Shown here: piece after piece, positions 1-9,772 of the stretch | Layout of the letters: each line of letters starts with the position of its first letter | Numbering within the stretch: position 1 is the stretch's first letter | NCBI GenBank assembly: GCA_029167225.1 | Contig: JARFNK010000002.1 | Coordinates: 410,860 to 474,859 of the forward strand | Length of the DNA: 64,000 nt | Source: Sphingobium arseniciresistens | GTDB lineage: Bacteria; Pseudomonadota; Alphaproteobacteria; Sphingomonadales; Sphingomonadaceae | Reading direction: 5' to 3' | Notes under the pieces: model-generated | The model's input: only the letters and a program-made list of their open reading frames with translations | The model's database searches: none | Told to the model about the DNA's origin: nothing | Program-made: the position numbers and the translations under genes

Positions 1-121
1 GCGTGACGACCGTCATTGCGCTGCTTTGCCGGATATTCCAAGAGCGCCTTTGACAGATACGATCGAACCGGGTGGTCGAGCTTTCAGCAGACCGCCTCAA
101 GACAAGAAACATGGTGTCGAA

Positions 122-1126
122 ATGAAGCCTTCTGGCGTCTCAAGCCTTGCAGAACTCGCGCTTTTGGCTGGCGTGTCCGTGTCGACGGTATCACGCTCGC
201 TTGCCGGCAATCGCATGATTGCGCAGGCGACGCGCGAGCGAATCGAAGCGCTGGCCGATGAACATGGTTTCCAGATCAATCGCGCCGCCCGTAACCTGCG
301 CCTCAAGCGGACCGGGGCGATTGGCGTGGTCCTGCCGCTGGGGCATGAAGTCGGCCAGCATCTGTCCGATCCCTTTTTCATGAGCCTGATCGGCCCGCTC
401 GCCGATGCATTGACGGAGCGCGGCTATGACCTGCTGCTCTCGCGCGTCATCCCTACCGATGAGCGTTGGCTTGATGACATCATTCGGGCCGGACGGGTCG
501 ATGGTGTCATCCTGATCGGCCAGTCGAACCAGATCGATACGATCGAACGTGTTGCGGAATCCTATTCTCCGATGGTCGTCTGGGGGGCTGCGGTCGATGG
601 CTACACGCAACTGACGGTGGGGACGGAAAATATGGCTGGCGGTCAAATGGCCGCCGATCACCTGCTGGCACAAGGGCGCGAGCATCTGGCCTTTTTCGGG
701 CATCCCGATGTGCCGGAGTTTGCTGCGCGTTTCGCCGGCTTCCGGCAGGCGCTGGAGCGTGCCGGCAAAGGGCCAGGCCTGTTGCTCCCGACCCATCTGA
801 CAGCTGAGGAAGCTTACGCCGTCATCCGCGCATTCCTGGCTGATCGCCCGCAGATCGATGGCATCGTGGCAGCGTCGGACGTTATCGCGATGAGCGCGCT
901 GCGGGCTTTGACGGAAGCTGGGTTGCAGGTGCCGGGCGATGTGGCCGTCATCGGTTATGACGATGTGATGATCGCGGTCCAGACCACGCCGCCATTGACG
1001 ACGATCAGGCAAGATGTGGTGCGCGGCGCCAAGTTGATGGTCGATCTGCTGTTCCAGCGGATGGCAGGGCATGATGCGCAGCCGGTCTGCATGACGCCGA
1101 CCCTCATCAGGCGCGCGTCGGCCTGA
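122..1126 (+). CDS. LacI-family transcriptional regulator
   Basis: This is a DNA-binding repressor or activator of the LacI/GalR family (about 334 aa). The N-terminal helix-turn-helix contains LAELALLAGVSVSTVSRSLAG, followed by a hinge and a periplasmic-binding-protein-like sensor domain that starts near TGAIGVVLPL and ends near TTIRQDV. I chose the ATG at 122 because it places the HTH about 7 residues from the N-terminus, as is normal in the family. A TTG start at 26 would add 32 residues of low-complexity sequence. The effector is unknown. The nearest sugar-related gene is the GH127 glycosidase at 4.5 kb, which may be a target, but the fdh pair lies between them. The gene runs convergently with fdhD. 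Confidence 0.88.
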   Translation: MKPSGVSSLAELALLAGVSVSTVSRSLAGNRMIAQATRERIEALADEHGFQINRAARNLRLKRTGAIGVVLPLGHEVGQHLSDPFFMSLIGPLADALTERGYDLLLSRVIPTDERWLDDIIRAGRVDGVILIGQSNQIDTIERVAESYSPMVVWGAAVDGYTQLTVGTENMAGGQMAADHLLAQGREHLAFFGHPDVPEFAARFAGFRQALERAGKGPGLLLPTHLTAEEAYAVIRAFLADRPQIDGIVAASDVIAMSALRALTEAGLQVPGDVAVIGYDDVMIAVQTTPPLTTIRQDVVRGAKLMVDLLFQRMAGHDAQPVCMTPTLIRRASA

Positions 1127-1195
1127 AATCCGTCAGCCGGCGGTCGCTGGGGCAGTCAGCCAGGCGCGGCCGCCTAGCAAGAGGTAGCCACCGCA

Positions 1196-1996
1196 CTACG
1201 CTTCAACGGGCAGGCGGAGAAGCGCGTCGTGGCGGGCCAGGACGACAAGGCCGACACCGGCTTCGCGTGCGCGCCTCACCGCAAGGCCGGTTGGGGCGGA
1301 GAGGGTGACGAGCAGCGGGCAGCCGGCGAGCGCCGCCTTTTCCACCAGTTCGAAGGAGCAACGCGAGGAGAGGAGGGCAAAGCCGCCATCCCAGTCCTGC
1401 CCGGCCCGGAGCATCGCGCCGATCAGCTTGTCGAAGCCATTATGCCGCCCGACATCCTCCCGTACCAGCAACAGGGCGCCGTCGGCCGAACAGAGGGCGG
1501 CGGCGTGCATCGCGCCGGTCGCCTGATTATGAGGCTGGGCGGCGTCGAGCGCGGTGAGGGCGCGGAAAATGGCCGTGTCGGCAACATCCGCACGGTTGCC
1601 GATGGGTGGGAGTGGCCGGAGCGCCTGCGCCAGATTTTCGATCCCGCACAGGCCGCAGGAGGAGTCCGCGACGCGGTGCCTGACGCGATCGACCACCTTC
1701 GCGGCACATGCCTCCACCAACTGGACGCGCACCACAATGCCTTCATCGGTATGATGAAGGTCCATGCCGATCACGTCGCTTGCGCGCGATATCAGCCGTT
1801 CGGCATGGGCAAAGCCGACGATCAGGTCATGAATGTCCGAAGGGCTGGCCATCAGCACCGCATAGCCGACGCCGTTGAACTCTATGGCCAGCGGTACTTC
1901 CTCGGCAACCATGCGGCTGATCGCCATGCGGGCACCGGAACGTGTCACGCGATCGAAGGCGATGGCGCCCACGGGCGGGCGATCGTCTTTGCTCAC
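1196..1996 (-). CDS. fdhD: Formate dehydrogenase accessory sulfurtransferase FdhD
   Basis: FdhD transfers sulfur from a cysteine desulfurase to the bis-MGD molybdenum cofactor, which activates formate-dehydrogenase-type enzymes. The protein has 266 aa, a normal family length. It carries the conserved C-x-x-C sulfur-relay motif SSCGLCG (Cys114 and Cys117) and the conserved VGRHNGFDKLIG segment. Its start codon overlaps the stop of the upstream molybdoenzyme by 4 bases (ATGA), so the two genes are translationally coupled and FdhD almost certainly matures that enzyme. Confidence 0.93.
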   Translation of the reverse strand: MSKDDRPPVGAIAFDRVTRSGARMAISRMVAEEVPLAIEFNGVGYAVLMASPSDIHDLIVGFAHAERLISRASDVIGMDLHHTDEGIVVRVQLVEACAAKVVDRVRHRVADSSCGLCGIENLAQALRPLPPIGNRADVADTAIFRALTALDAAQPHNQATGAMHAAALCSADGALLLVREDVGRHNGFDKLIGAMLRAGQDWDGGFALLSSRCSFELVEKAALAGCPLLVTLSAPTGLAVRRAREAGVGLVVLARHDALLRLPVEA

Positions 1997-4302
1997 GCGG
2001 CGGCGCGCTGGATGGTGACGGGGATGGACTTGTAGGCGGGGGTGCCGCTGTGGGCGTCATGATCGCCCAGCGGCACAAGGCAGTTCGCTTCGGGATAATA
2101 GGCAGCGAGCGATCCGCGCGCGATGGGGTGGGCGATGGCGGTAAAGCCGCGTAGCGTCGCGCCATGGGCGGCCTGCACATCGATCAGGTCGCCATGGGCG
2201 AGGCCCAGCATGTCGAGATCCTCGGCATTGAAGAACACCACGTCCCGCCGGCCCGTGATGCCGCGATAGCGATCGTTAAAGCCATAGATCGTCGTATTAT
2301 ATTGGTCATGGCTGCGAATGGTCGTGAGCAATAGCCCATCGGGGGTCGCCGCTCTTTCCGGGTGGACAAGGAAGTTCGCCTTGCCATTGGGCGTATTCCA
2401 TTGCCGGGCCGATGCGGCGACCGTCAGGCGGAAGCCGCCTCGCACCCGCACCCGGCTGTTGAAGTCCCGAAAGTCTGGAAAGACGGCCTCGATCCCGTCG
2501 CGAATGAGATCATAATTTGCGATCATCCCGTCCCAGTCGATCGTGGCTCCGCCAGCCAGCGTCGCCTTGGCCAGGCCAGCCACGATCGCCGGTTCCGACC
2601 GGAGGTCTGCCGAGGGGGCCTTCAGCTTGCCGCGCGAGGCGTGGACCATCGACATGGAATCCTCCACCGTCACCCATTGCGGGCCGCTGGCCTGCAGGTC
2701 CAGCTCGGTGCGGCCAAGGCAGGGCAGGATGATCGTCTCCCTGCCGGTGAGCAGGCAGGTCCGGTTGAGCTTGGTGACGATGTTGACCGAGAGGTCCAGC
2801 TTGCGGAAGGCGGCGAAGCAGGCCTCCGGGTCGGGCATGGCGACGGCAAGGTTGCCGCCAAGCGAGATGATCGCGCGGGATTGCCCGTCGCGCATCGCGG
2901 CCAATGCCTCGACCGCGTTGTGGCCGTGCTTGCGCGGGCTTTCGATGCCGTAGGTCGCGTCGAGCCGGGCAAGCATCGCTTCGCCGGGAATCTCAGTGAT
3001 GCCGACGGTGCGGTCGCCCTGCACATTGCTGTGGCCGCGCAGGGGGCAGATGCCGGCGCCCGGCTTCCCGATATTGCCGCGCAGCAGGAGCAGGTTGGCG
3101 ATCTGCTGGACATTCTCCGTCCCATGGCGGTGCTGGGTGATGCCCATGCCGTAGCAGATGATGACGCGATCGGCGCGGGCGTAGACTTCCGCCATGCTCT
3201 CGATCGCTTCGCGCGAGAGGCCGGATCGCTCCTCGATCCAGTCCCATGAAGTATCGGCCAGATCCTGCTTCAGGGCATCGATGCCGCTGGTATGCTCGGC
3301 GATGAAGCCATGGTCCAATATGCCGGGGCCGCCGCCGGCGATGTCGGCCGCATCTGCGTCGATCAGGGCCTTCATCATGCCCGCGAGCATGGCTGCATCG
3401 CCGCCGATCTTCACCAGATGATAGGCCGACGCCAGCGGGGTCGCGCCGGGCAGCAGCATCTCGCTGGGATGCTGCGGGGACTTGAAGCGCTCCAGCCCGC
3501 GTTCGCGCATGGGGTTGGCGACGATGATCGGCACGCCGCGCTTCGACGCGGCGGCGAGTGTCGAGAGCATGCGCGGGTGATTGGTGCCCGGATTGTGGCC
3601 GATGCAGAAGATCGCATCAGCGCTATCGAAATCCTCCAGCGTCACCGTGCCCTTGCCGACGCCGATGGACTGGGGCAGGCCGACGCTGGTGCCCTCGTGA
3701 CACATGTTCGAACAGTCGGGGAAATTATTGGTGCCAAAGGCGCGGGCGAACAGCTGATAGAGGAACGCGGCTTCGTTGGAGGCGCGGCCCGAGCAGTAGA
3801 ATTCCGCCTGGTCGGCATGGTCGAGCGCCTGGAGCGCCGCTCCCGCACGGGCAAAGGCATCGTCCCAGGCGATCGGCACGAAATGGTCGGTGGCGGGATC
3901 ATAGCGCAGCGGCGTGGTCAGGCGCCCGGCATCTTCCAGCGCATGGTCGGTCCATTCCCACAGGTCGGTCACGCTGTGGCGCGCGAAGAAATCCGGGTCG
4001 ACGCGCTTGACCGTCGCCTCCCAGGTCACGGCTTTCGCACCATTTTCGCAAAATTCGAAGGATGAGGTATGTTTTGGATCAGGCCATGCGCAGCCGGGGC
4101 AATCGAAGCCGTCGGGCTGGTTCATCTGCAGCAGGGCGCGGGTGTCCGCGCTGGCGCCCATCTGCTGGCGTACCGCGCGCGCAACCGCTTTCAGGGCACC
4201 CCAGCCACCGGCTGGCCCTGTATAGGGACGTACGCCAGCCACATCTTCCGCCACCGGATTTTCCAGGGATCCGTTGTCGGGAATGTCTTCAATCTGGGCC
4301 AT
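1993..4302 (-). CDS. FdhF/YdeP-family molybdopterin oxidoreductase
   Basis: This is a bis-MGD molybdoenzyme of the YdeP/FdhF-like group (769 aa; E. coli YdeP is of similar length). Near the N-terminus it has the group's CPGCAWPD motif. Further on are typical molybdopterin-binding stretches such as CIGHNPGTNHPR, GMGITQHRHGTENVQQ, LLRGNIGKPGAGICPLRGHSN-type and LGGNLAVAMPD, and a C-terminal dinucleotide-binding domain. I chose the ATG at 4302 because the longer reading to 4419 adds 39 residues that are not family-like. The partner fdhD follows with a 4-base overlap. The physiological substrate of YdeP-type enzymes is uncertain; formate is only assumed from the family name. Confidence 0.88.
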   Translation of the reverse strand: MAQIEDIPDNGSLENPVAEDVAGVRPYTGPAGGWGALKAVARAVRQQMGASADTRALLQMNQPDGFDCPGCAWPDPKHTSSFEFCENGAKAVTWEATVKRVDPDFFARHSVTDLWEWTDHALEDAGRLTTPLRYDPATDHFVPIAWDDAFARAGAALQALDHADQAEFYCSGRASNEAAFLYQLFARAFGTNNFPDCSNMCHEGTSVGLPQSIGVGKGTVTLEDFDSADAIFCIGHNPGTNHPRMLSTLAAASKRGVPIIVANPMRERGLERFKSPQHPSEMLLPGATPLASAYHLVKIGGDAAMLAGMMKALIDADAADIAGGGPGILDHGFIAEHTSGIDALKQDLADTSWDWIEERSGLSREAIESMAEVYARADRVIICYGMGITQHRHGTENVQQIANLLLLRGNIGKPGAGICPLRGHSNVQGDRTVGITEIPGEAMLARLDATYGIESPRKHGHNAVEALAAMRDGQSRAIISLGGNLAVAMPDPEACFAAFRKLDLSVNIVTKLNRTCLLTGRETIILPCLGRTELDLQASGPQWVTVEDSMSMVHASRGKLKAPSADLRSEPAIVAGLAKATLAGGATIDWDGMIANYDLIRDGIEAVFPDFRDFNSRVRVRGGFRLTVAASARQWNTPNGKANFLVHPERAATPDGLLLTTIRSHDQYNTTIYGFNDRYRGITGRRDVVFFNAEDLDMLGLAHGDLIDVQAAHGATLRGFTAIAHPIARGSLAAYYPEANCLVPLGDHDAHSGTPAYKSIPVTIQRAAA

Positions 4303-4469
4303 GCGCGATCCGTTCTTTGTAACCTGCCGGGCAATATAGGCAGCGTTGGATGATCGACCAACCCATGCTTTCATATGGGAGGCGTGGATCTGGATGCCGA
4401 TAACGGGATGCATTGCCAAGGTCGTGAAAAATAATTAGTCGGAGTAAATATCATAAGACGGAGGAAAAG

Positions 4470-6830
4470 ATGAGCGACTGCACGACCTGTCTCCCAAGGC
4501 CGCAAGGGATCGACGGGGTCAGGCGGGGCTTGATGCTGGGGGCAGGGCTTTCGTGGCTCGTTCCGGTCTCGACCTTGCAGGCTGCGTCGCTCGCCACGGC
4601 GCGCGCCATGCCCGTGTCGCTGAATCAGGTGCGCCTGAAGCCATCGATCTTCGCCGATGCCGTTGCAGTCAACAGCCGTTATCTGCTCTCGCTCGACCCC
4701 GAGCGGCTGTTGCATAACTTCTATGTTTCGGCGAGGCTGCCCGCTCCCGCTCCGGTCTATGGCGGCTGGGAAGGGCGCGGCATTGCCGGTCACAGCCTGG
4801 GCCACTGGCTGTCGGCCGTGTCGATCGCCATCGCCAATGGTGGCGAACCAGCGCTGGCCGCCCGGCTCGATCACGCGCTGGCGGAAATGGCGCGCATTCA
4901 GGCCGCGCATGGCGACGGCTATCTGGGCGGCACGACAGTCGACCGCGATGGCAAGACCGTCGACGGCAAGATCGTGTTCGAGGAGGTGCGGCGTGGCAAC
5001 ATCCGCAGCCAGGGTTTCGATCTCAACGGTGGCTGGGTGCCGCTCTACACATGGCACAAGGTGCATGCCGGGCTGATCGACGCGCATCGGCTGGCGGGCA
5101 ATCCGCGTGCGCTGCCCATATTGGAGGGCGTCTCCGCATATCTCGCCGGCGTGCTGGAGCCGCTCAGCGACGAGCAGATGCAGCGCGTGCTGCACGCCGA
5201 ACATGGCGGGCTCAATGAAAGCTATGCCGACGTCTATGCGATCACCGGCAATCCGCGCTGGCTGCGCATGGCGGAGAAGATCCGGCACAAGGCGGTGCTG
5301 GACCCGCTCGCCGCCGGGCGGGACCAGCTCGCCGGGCTCCATGCCAATACCCAGATCCCCAAGGTCATCGGGCTCGCGCGCCTGAACGAGGTTGCAGGCC
5401 GCACGGCTGATGGCGACACCGTGCGCTTCTTCCACCGCATCGTCACGCAGGATCACAGCTATGTGATCGGCGGCAACTCCGAGCGCGAGCATTTCGGCCC
5501 GGCCCGCCGGATCGCGACCGCGCTGACGGAAGCGACCTGCGAAGCCTGCAACAGCTACAATATGATGAAGCTAACGCGCATGCTCTATTCCTGGGCGCCG
5601 CAAGCCGATTTGTTCGACTATTATGAGCGGGTGCAACTCAACCACATCATGGCGCACCAACGGCCGTCGGATGGCGCCTTCGTCTATTTCATGCCGCTGG
5701 AATCCGGAGCGCGCCGCAGCTTTTCGACCGCCGAGGAGAGTTTCTGGTGCTGTGTCGGATCGGGCATGGAAAGCCACGCCAAGCATGCCGACTCCATCTA
5801 TTGGCAGGATGGGCGCACGCTCTATGTGAACCTGTTCGTGCCATCGTCGCTCGATTGGACAGAGGGCAAGCTGGCGCTGGATCTTGATACCCGTTTCCCG
5901 ATGGACGGGGCGGTGGCGATCACCATCCGCAAGGCGCCGCGTACCGCGACGCCAATCGCGCTGCGCCTTCCCGGTTGGGCAAGCAATCCTGTCGTCACCG
6001 TCGATGGCAAGGCTGCGGAATTCGAACGGCGCGATGGCTATGCGGTGCTGACCCGGCGCTGGCGTGTCGGCGAGACGATCGGGCTGGCGCTGGACATGCC
6101 GCTGGTGGCCGAAGCGACGCCGGATGATCCTTCGCTGGTGGCGTTTCGCAGCGGACCGCTGGTGCTGGCGGCAGATCTCGGCCCGGCGGACGCGCCTTTT
6201 GCCGGGGCGAGCCCGGTGATGGTGGCGGCAGGCGATCCGGTGGCCGCGCTCCATCCCGTGGCAGGCATGCCGCATGGCTACCGGCTGGTCGGCGCATCGG
6301 GCGCGGCCACGACCCTGCGGCCCTTCTTCAATCAATATGACCGGCGCACGGCCGTCTACCTGCCCGTCTTCACGCCCGATCGCTGGGCAAGCGAGCGGGC
6401 GGCCTACAGCGCAGCCGAGGAGGCGCGAATGGCGCTGGCCAAGCGGACAGTCGACACGATCTTCCTGGGTGAGATGCAGCCGGAGCGCGACCATGAATTT
6501 ACCGCCAGCAGGAGCGAGGCGATCCAGCTCAACGGCCGGGGTGCGCGCAAGCTGGAAGCCGGCGAGCATCTCACGCTGACGCTGAAACGGCCGGAAGGCG
6601 GCGCGGTGCTGCGCGCGACCTATTGGGGATGGGATATCGACCGGACCGCGACCTTTTCGGTCGACGGCAAGGCCATCGCCACCGAAATGCGCCCGGGGCC
6701 GGGTAAGCCGGGCTTCGTCACGGCCGATTATCCGCTGCCGGCCGGTGCGGGCGCCAGCGTCGCGGTGCGCGTGGATGCGGTGAAGGGCGACACCATGCTC
6801 TACGAACTGCGGATGATGCGCGCGGATTGA
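4470..6830 (+). CDS. Exported GH127 (DUF1680) glycoside hydrolase, beta-L-arabinofuranosidase-like
   Basis: This is a 786-aa protein of glycoside hydrolase family 127. The N-terminus has a twin-arginine-like signal (RRGLMLGAGLSWL) and a cleavable hydrophobic stretch, so periplasmic location is likely. The catalytic alpha/alpha barrel contains GHSLGHWLSA, then CEACNSYNMMKL (Cys357 and Cys360) and WCCVGSGMESHAKH (Cys427 and Cys428). In characterised GH127 enzymes three cysteines and a glutamate bind zinc, and one cysteine acts as nucleophile; those residues appear to be kept. A beta-sandwich region fills the C-terminus. The ribosome site GGAGGAAAAG precedes the ATG. The substrate is probably an arabinose-containing glycan, but family members vary. 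Confidence 0.88.
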   Translation: MSDCTTCLPRPQGIDGVRRGLMLGAGLSWLVPVSTLQAASLATARAMPVSLNQVRLKPSIFADAVAVNSRYLLSLDPERLLHNFYVSARLPAPAPVYGGWEGRGIAGHSLGHWLSAVSIAIANGGEPALAARLDHALAEMARIQAAHGDGYLGGTTVDRDGKTVDGKIVFEEVRRGNIRSQGFDLNGGWVPLYTWHKVHAGLIDAHRLAGNPRALPILEGVSAYLAGVLEPLSDEQMQRVLHAEHGGLNESYADVYAITGNPRWLRMAEKIRHKAVLDPLAAGRDQLAGLHANTQIPKVIGLARLNEVAGRTADGDTVRFFHRIVTQDHSYVIGGNSEREHFGPARRIATALTEATCEACNSYNMMKLTRMLYSWAPQADLFDYYERVQLNHIMAHQRPSDGAFVYFMPLESGARRSFSTAEESFWCCVGSGMESHAKHADSIYWQDGRTLYVNLFVPSSLDWTEGKLALDLDTRFPMDGAVAITIRKAPRTATPIALRLPGWASNPVVTVDGKAAEFERRDGYAVLTRRWRVGETIGLALDMPLVAEATPDDPSLVAFRSGPLVLAADLGPADAPFAGASPVMVAAGDPVAALHPVAGMPHGYRLVGASGAATTLRPFFNQYDRRTAVYLPVFTPDRWASERAAYSAAEEARMALAKRTVDTIFLGEMQPERDHEFTASRSEAIQLNGRGARKLEAGEHLTLTLKRPEGGAVLRATYWGWDIDRTATFSVDGKAIATEMRPGPGKPGFVTADYPLPAGAGASVAVRVDAVKGDTMLYELRMMRAD

Positions 6831-6867
6831 TGCGGGAAAGAGCGCCGGAAGGGGGGCGGCAAGCGGA

Positions 6868-6893
6868 ACGCCGGGGCATTGATGCCCCGGCGT
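6868..6893. terminator. Bidirectional hairpin between GH127 gene and arsC
   Basis: A perfect 12-bp inverted repeat (ACGCCGGGGCAT / ATGCCCCGGCGT) with a 2-base loop lies between two convergent genes. Neither side has a long T tract, so termination strength is uncertain, but the position is what is expected of a shared terminator. Confidence 0.6.
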
Positions 6894-6903
6894 CAATCAT
6901 CGC

Positions 6904-7248
6904 TTACAGGATTTCGTGGACCTTGTCCTGCGGGCGGCAGAAGCGAACACCCTTGTCCGTCTGGACGAACGGACGGTTCACATAGGCGGGGTTTGCCGCC
7001 ATTTCGTCCAATATGGCGTCGGCGTCCATCTCGGGCAGGCCGCGTTCCTCGGCATCCGTCCCCATCAGGCGCAGGGCCTCGCGCGGGCTGAGCCCAGCAT
7101 CGGCGATCAGCTGGGCCAGCTTCTCGCGCGTATAGGGCTGCTTGAGATATTCGATGACCTCAACCTCGACGTCCGGCGTTTCCTCAAGGATCGCCAGCGT
7201 CTTGCGCGACGTGCCGCATTTGGGATTGTGCCAGATGGTCGCCTTCAT
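6904..7248 (-). CDS. arsC: ArsC-type arsenate reductase (glutaredoxin-dependent)
   Basis: This 114-aa thioredoxin-fold protein of the ArsC/Spx family has the catalytic cysteine in [10 protein letters not shown] (Cys11) and the conserved basic residue in VNRPFV. It would reduce arsenate to arsenite with glutathione and glutaredoxin. There are no other ars genes nearby. It is the last gene of the aroQ-accB-accC operon, and its start overlaps the accC stop by 4 bases. Spx-like or YffB-like proteins share this fold, so an arsenate role is not certain. Confidence 0.85.
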   Translation of the reverse strand: MKATIWHNPKCGTSRKTLAILEETPDVEVEVIEYLKQPYTREKLAQLIADAGLSPREALRLMGTDAEERGLPEMDADAILDEMAANPAYVNRPFVQTDKGVRFCRPQDKVHEIL

Positions 7249-8603
7249 GCGGCGTCCTCATTCTGCTTCGCCAGCCACTCTTCCAGCCACTTGATGGTAT
7301 AGTCGCCGTTCTGGAAGTCTGTGTCCTTCAGCAGGGCCTGGTGAAGGGGGATCGTGGTCTTCATGCCCTCGATCACATATTCCTCCAGCGCGCGCTTCAG
7401 CCGCATGATGCAGCCCTCGCGCGTGCGGCCATAGACGATCAGCTTGCCGATCATGCTGTCATAATAGGGCGGCACCTTATAGCCCTGATACAAGCCACTA
7501 TCGACACGGACATGCATGCCGCCCGGCACATGATAGCTGGTGACGGTGCCCGGAGACGGCGCGAAGGTGCGCGGATCTTCCGCATTGATGCGACATTCGA
7601 TCGCATGGCCGGTGAAGCGCAGGTCTTCCTGCTCGACCGACAGAGGCCTGCCTTCCGCGATGCGGATCTGTTCGCGAACGAGATCGACCCCGGTGATCAT
7701 CTCCGTCACCGGATGCTCCACCTGCAGGCGGGTGTTCATCTCGATGAAGTAGAACTCGCCATCCTCGTACAGAAACTCGATGGTGCCCGCCCCGCGATAG
7801 CCCATGTCGGCCATCGCCTTGCGCACGACCTCGCCCATATGCTCGCGCACTTCGCTGGAAATGACCGGCGAGGGGGCTTCCTCCAGCACCTTCTGGTGCC
7901 GGCGCTGCAACGAACAGTCGCGCTCGCCCAGATGGATGGCGTTGCCCTTGCCGTCGCCAAACACCTGAAATTCGATATGGCGCGGGTTGCCCAGATATTT
8001 TTCCATGTAGACGGTGTCGTCGCCGAACGCCGCCTTGGCCTCGCTGCCCGCCTGCTTCATCAGGGTTTCGAGCTGGTCTTCGGACGGCACGACCTTCATG
8101 CCGCGCCCGCCGCCGCCCGAGGCCGCCTTGATGAGGACGGGGTAGCCGATCTCAGCCGCGATCGCCTTTGCCTCGGCCACGTCGCTGATCGCGCCGTCGG
8201 AGCCGGGGACGAGCGGCAAGCCGAGGGCACCGGCGGTCTTCTTCGCTTCCACCTTGTCGCCCATGATGCGGATATGCTCGGGCTTCGGGCCGACAAAGGC
8301 GATGCCATGCGCTTCCACGATCTCGGCGAACTGGGCGTTTTCCGACAGGAAGCCATAGCCGGGGTGGATCGCGTCCGCGCCGGAAATCTCGGCAGCGGAG
8401 ATGATGTTGGCGATGTTGAGATAGCTGTCCTTGGCCGCGGGCGGCCCGATGCAGATCGCCTCGTCTGCCAGGCGCACATGCATGGCGTCGGCATCCGCCG
8501 TGGAATGGACCGCCACCGTCTTGATGCCCATTTCATGGCAGGCGCGGTGGATGCGCAGGGCGATCTCGCCGCGGTTGGCGATCAGCAGCTTCTCGATGGT
8601 CAT
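7245..8603 (-). CDS. accC: Biotin carboxylase subunit of acetyl-CoA carboxylase
   Basis: AccC carboxylates the biotin carried on AccB with ATP and bicarbonate, the first step of fatty acid synthesis. The protein has 452 aa, the normal length. It contains the N-terminal [12 protein letters not shown], the ATP-grasp glycine-rich loop [25 protein letters not shown] and the active-site region [16 protein letters not shown]. It is cotranscribed with accB, which lies 10 bases upstream, and overlaps the arsC start by 4 bases. Confidence 0.97.
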   Translation of the reverse strand: MTIEKLLIANRGEIALRIHRACHEMGIKTVAVHSTADADAMHVRLADEAICIGPPAAKDSYLNIANIISAAEISGADAIHPGYGFLSENAQFAEIVEAHGIAFVGPKPEHIRIMGDKVEAKKTAGALGLPLVPGSDGAISDVAEAKAIAAEIGYPVLIKAASGGGGRGMKVVPSEDQLETLMKQAGSEAKAAFGDDTVYMEKYLGNPRHIEFQVFGDGKGNAIHLGERDCSLQRRHQKVLEEAPSPVISSEVREHMGEVVRKAMADMGYRGAGTIEFLYEDGEFYFIEMNTRLQVEHPVTEMITGVDLVREQIRIAEGRPLSVEQEDLRFTGHAIECRINAEDPRTFAPSPGTVTSYHVPGGMHVRVDSGLYQGYKVPPYYDSMIGKLIVYGRTREGCIMRLKRALEEYVIEGMKTTIPLHQALLKDTDFQNGDYTIKWLEEWLAKQNEDAA

Positions 8604-8613
8604 CTGGCGCGCC

Positions 8614-9093
8614 TTACTCGACCACGATCAGCGGCTGGTCGAACTCGACCGGCTGGCCGTTCTCGACAAGCACGGCCTTCACGGTGCCGGCGGAGGGCGC
8701 AGTGATGGGGTTCATCACCTTCATGGCCTCGACGATGAGCAGCGTGTCGCCGGCCTTCACCTGCGCGCCGATCGCCACGAAGGGCGGGGAGCCGGGCTCT
8801 GCCGCGAGATAGGCGGTGCCGACCATGGGCGACTTCACGGCGTTGGCCGCGACGGGCGCCTCAGCAACGGCGGCAGTGGGCGCTGCCGCGACCGGCGCCG
8901 CTGCAGCCACTGCGGACGCAGGGGCATAGACGGGCGCCGCGGCGACGGCGGCCGCCTTGCGCGCAACGCGGATCTTGCGATCGCCATCCTCGACCTCGAT
9001 CTCGGTCAGGTGGGTGACGTCCAGCAGTTCGGCCAGCTGCCGTACCAGTTCCACATCGACGTTCATGGCGTCCTTTTCATTCTTGTCGTTCAT
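8614..9093 (-). CDS. accB: Acetyl-CoA carboxylase biotin carboxyl carrier protein
   Basis: AccB is the biotin carrier of acetyl-CoA carboxylase. The 159-aa protein has an N-terminal domain, an Ala/Pro-rich flexible linker around residues 50-85, and a C-terminal biotinyl domain with the [10 protein letters not shown] signature whose lysine is biotinylated. The start at 9093 has a GAGGG ribosome site five bases upstream; an internal ATG at 9066 is possible. accC follows directly. Confidence 0.96.
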   Translation of the reverse strand: MNDKNEKDAMNVDVELVRQLAELLDVTHLTEIEVEDGDRKIRVARKAAAVAAAPVYAPASAVAAAAPVAAAPTAAVAEAPVAANAVKSPMVGTAYLAAEPGSPPFVAIGAQVKAGDTLLIVEAMKVMNPITAPSAGTVKAVLVENGQPVEFDQPLIVVE

Positions 9094-9168
9094 ACCGACC
9101 CTCGAAATCTTGTACGTTCTGTGAATTGGCGCCAGCGCCTATTGCGCTTTGGCGCCGAGTGCAACCGC

Positions 9169-9609
9169 TCAAAGTTCCAGTGCGGCCTCAAGTGCGAGCA
9201 TATAGGACATCGGGCCGAACCCCGCGATGGTTCCCTTCGCGCCCATCCCGACATAGCTTTTATGGCGAAAAGCCTCGCGCGCATGCGGGTTGGAGAGGTG
9301 GATCTCGATCACCGGCACGGTGATGGACTTGATCGCATCGAGCAGGGCGACGGACGTGTGGGTCAGCCCGCCGGGGTTCATGATGACGGCATGCGCGCCT
9401 TCGGCATGGGCCTCGTGCAGCCAGTCGATCAGGTGGCCTTCATGGTTGGACTGGCGAAAGTCGATGGTCACATGCGCGCGCGCGGCGGCGTCATCCATCC
9501 GCTCGGCGATATCGTCCAGTGTATCATAGCCATAAATATCGGGCTCGCGGGTTCCCAGCAGGTTGAGATTGGGACCGTTCAGCACGTAGATTTTCCGGGC
9601 ATCGGCCAT
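9169..9609 (-). CDS. aroQ: Type II 3-dehydroquinate dehydratase
   Basis: AroQ converts 3-dehydroquinate to 3-dehydroshikimate in the shikimate pathway. The protein has 146 aa, as usual for type II enzymes. Conserved parts are [15 protein letters not shown] (with the catalytic arginine and the tyrosine of YGYDTL), [26 protein letters not shown], and the catalytic histidine in [12 protein letters not shown] chose the ATG at 9609; the longer reading to 9792 is non-family sequence that runs through the thiSG promoter. accB lies 75 bases downstream, probably in the same operon. Confidence 0.95.
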   Translation of the reverse strand: MADARKIYVLNGPNLNLLGTREPDIYGYDTLDDIAERMDDAAARAHVTIDFRQSNHEGHLIDWLHEAHAEGAHAVIMNPGGLTHTSVALLDAIKSITVPVIEIHLSNPHAREAFRHKSYVGMGAKGTIAGFGPMSYMLALEAALEL

Positions 9610-9772
9610 CGGCGCATCCTTGTCTGTTGCGGGTGGGCCTGCGCTGTCCCTATATGCGGTCAGCGGCGCGTCCCTTGGGGACGTCCTTAGCCGCTCGTGT
9701 CGCGCCAAGTCGAGACATGATGTGATATGCAGGCTGTGCCTGCATCGGGAATAAGCAGCGACAGGATCAGGC

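Noticed and set aside
191-8705. Long open frames opposite real genes (for example 191-1072 minus, 2362-3249 plus, 4371-5492 minus, 5571-6896 minus, 7341-8705 plus)
   Set aside because: They lie antisense to confidently identified genes and show Arg/His/Gly-rich composition typical of GC-rich shadow frames.
9610-9772. TPP riboswitch upstream of the thiSG fusion
   Set aside because: The expected CTGAGA and conserved helix sequences of the thi box are not present; only ordinary spacer with small repeats is seen.
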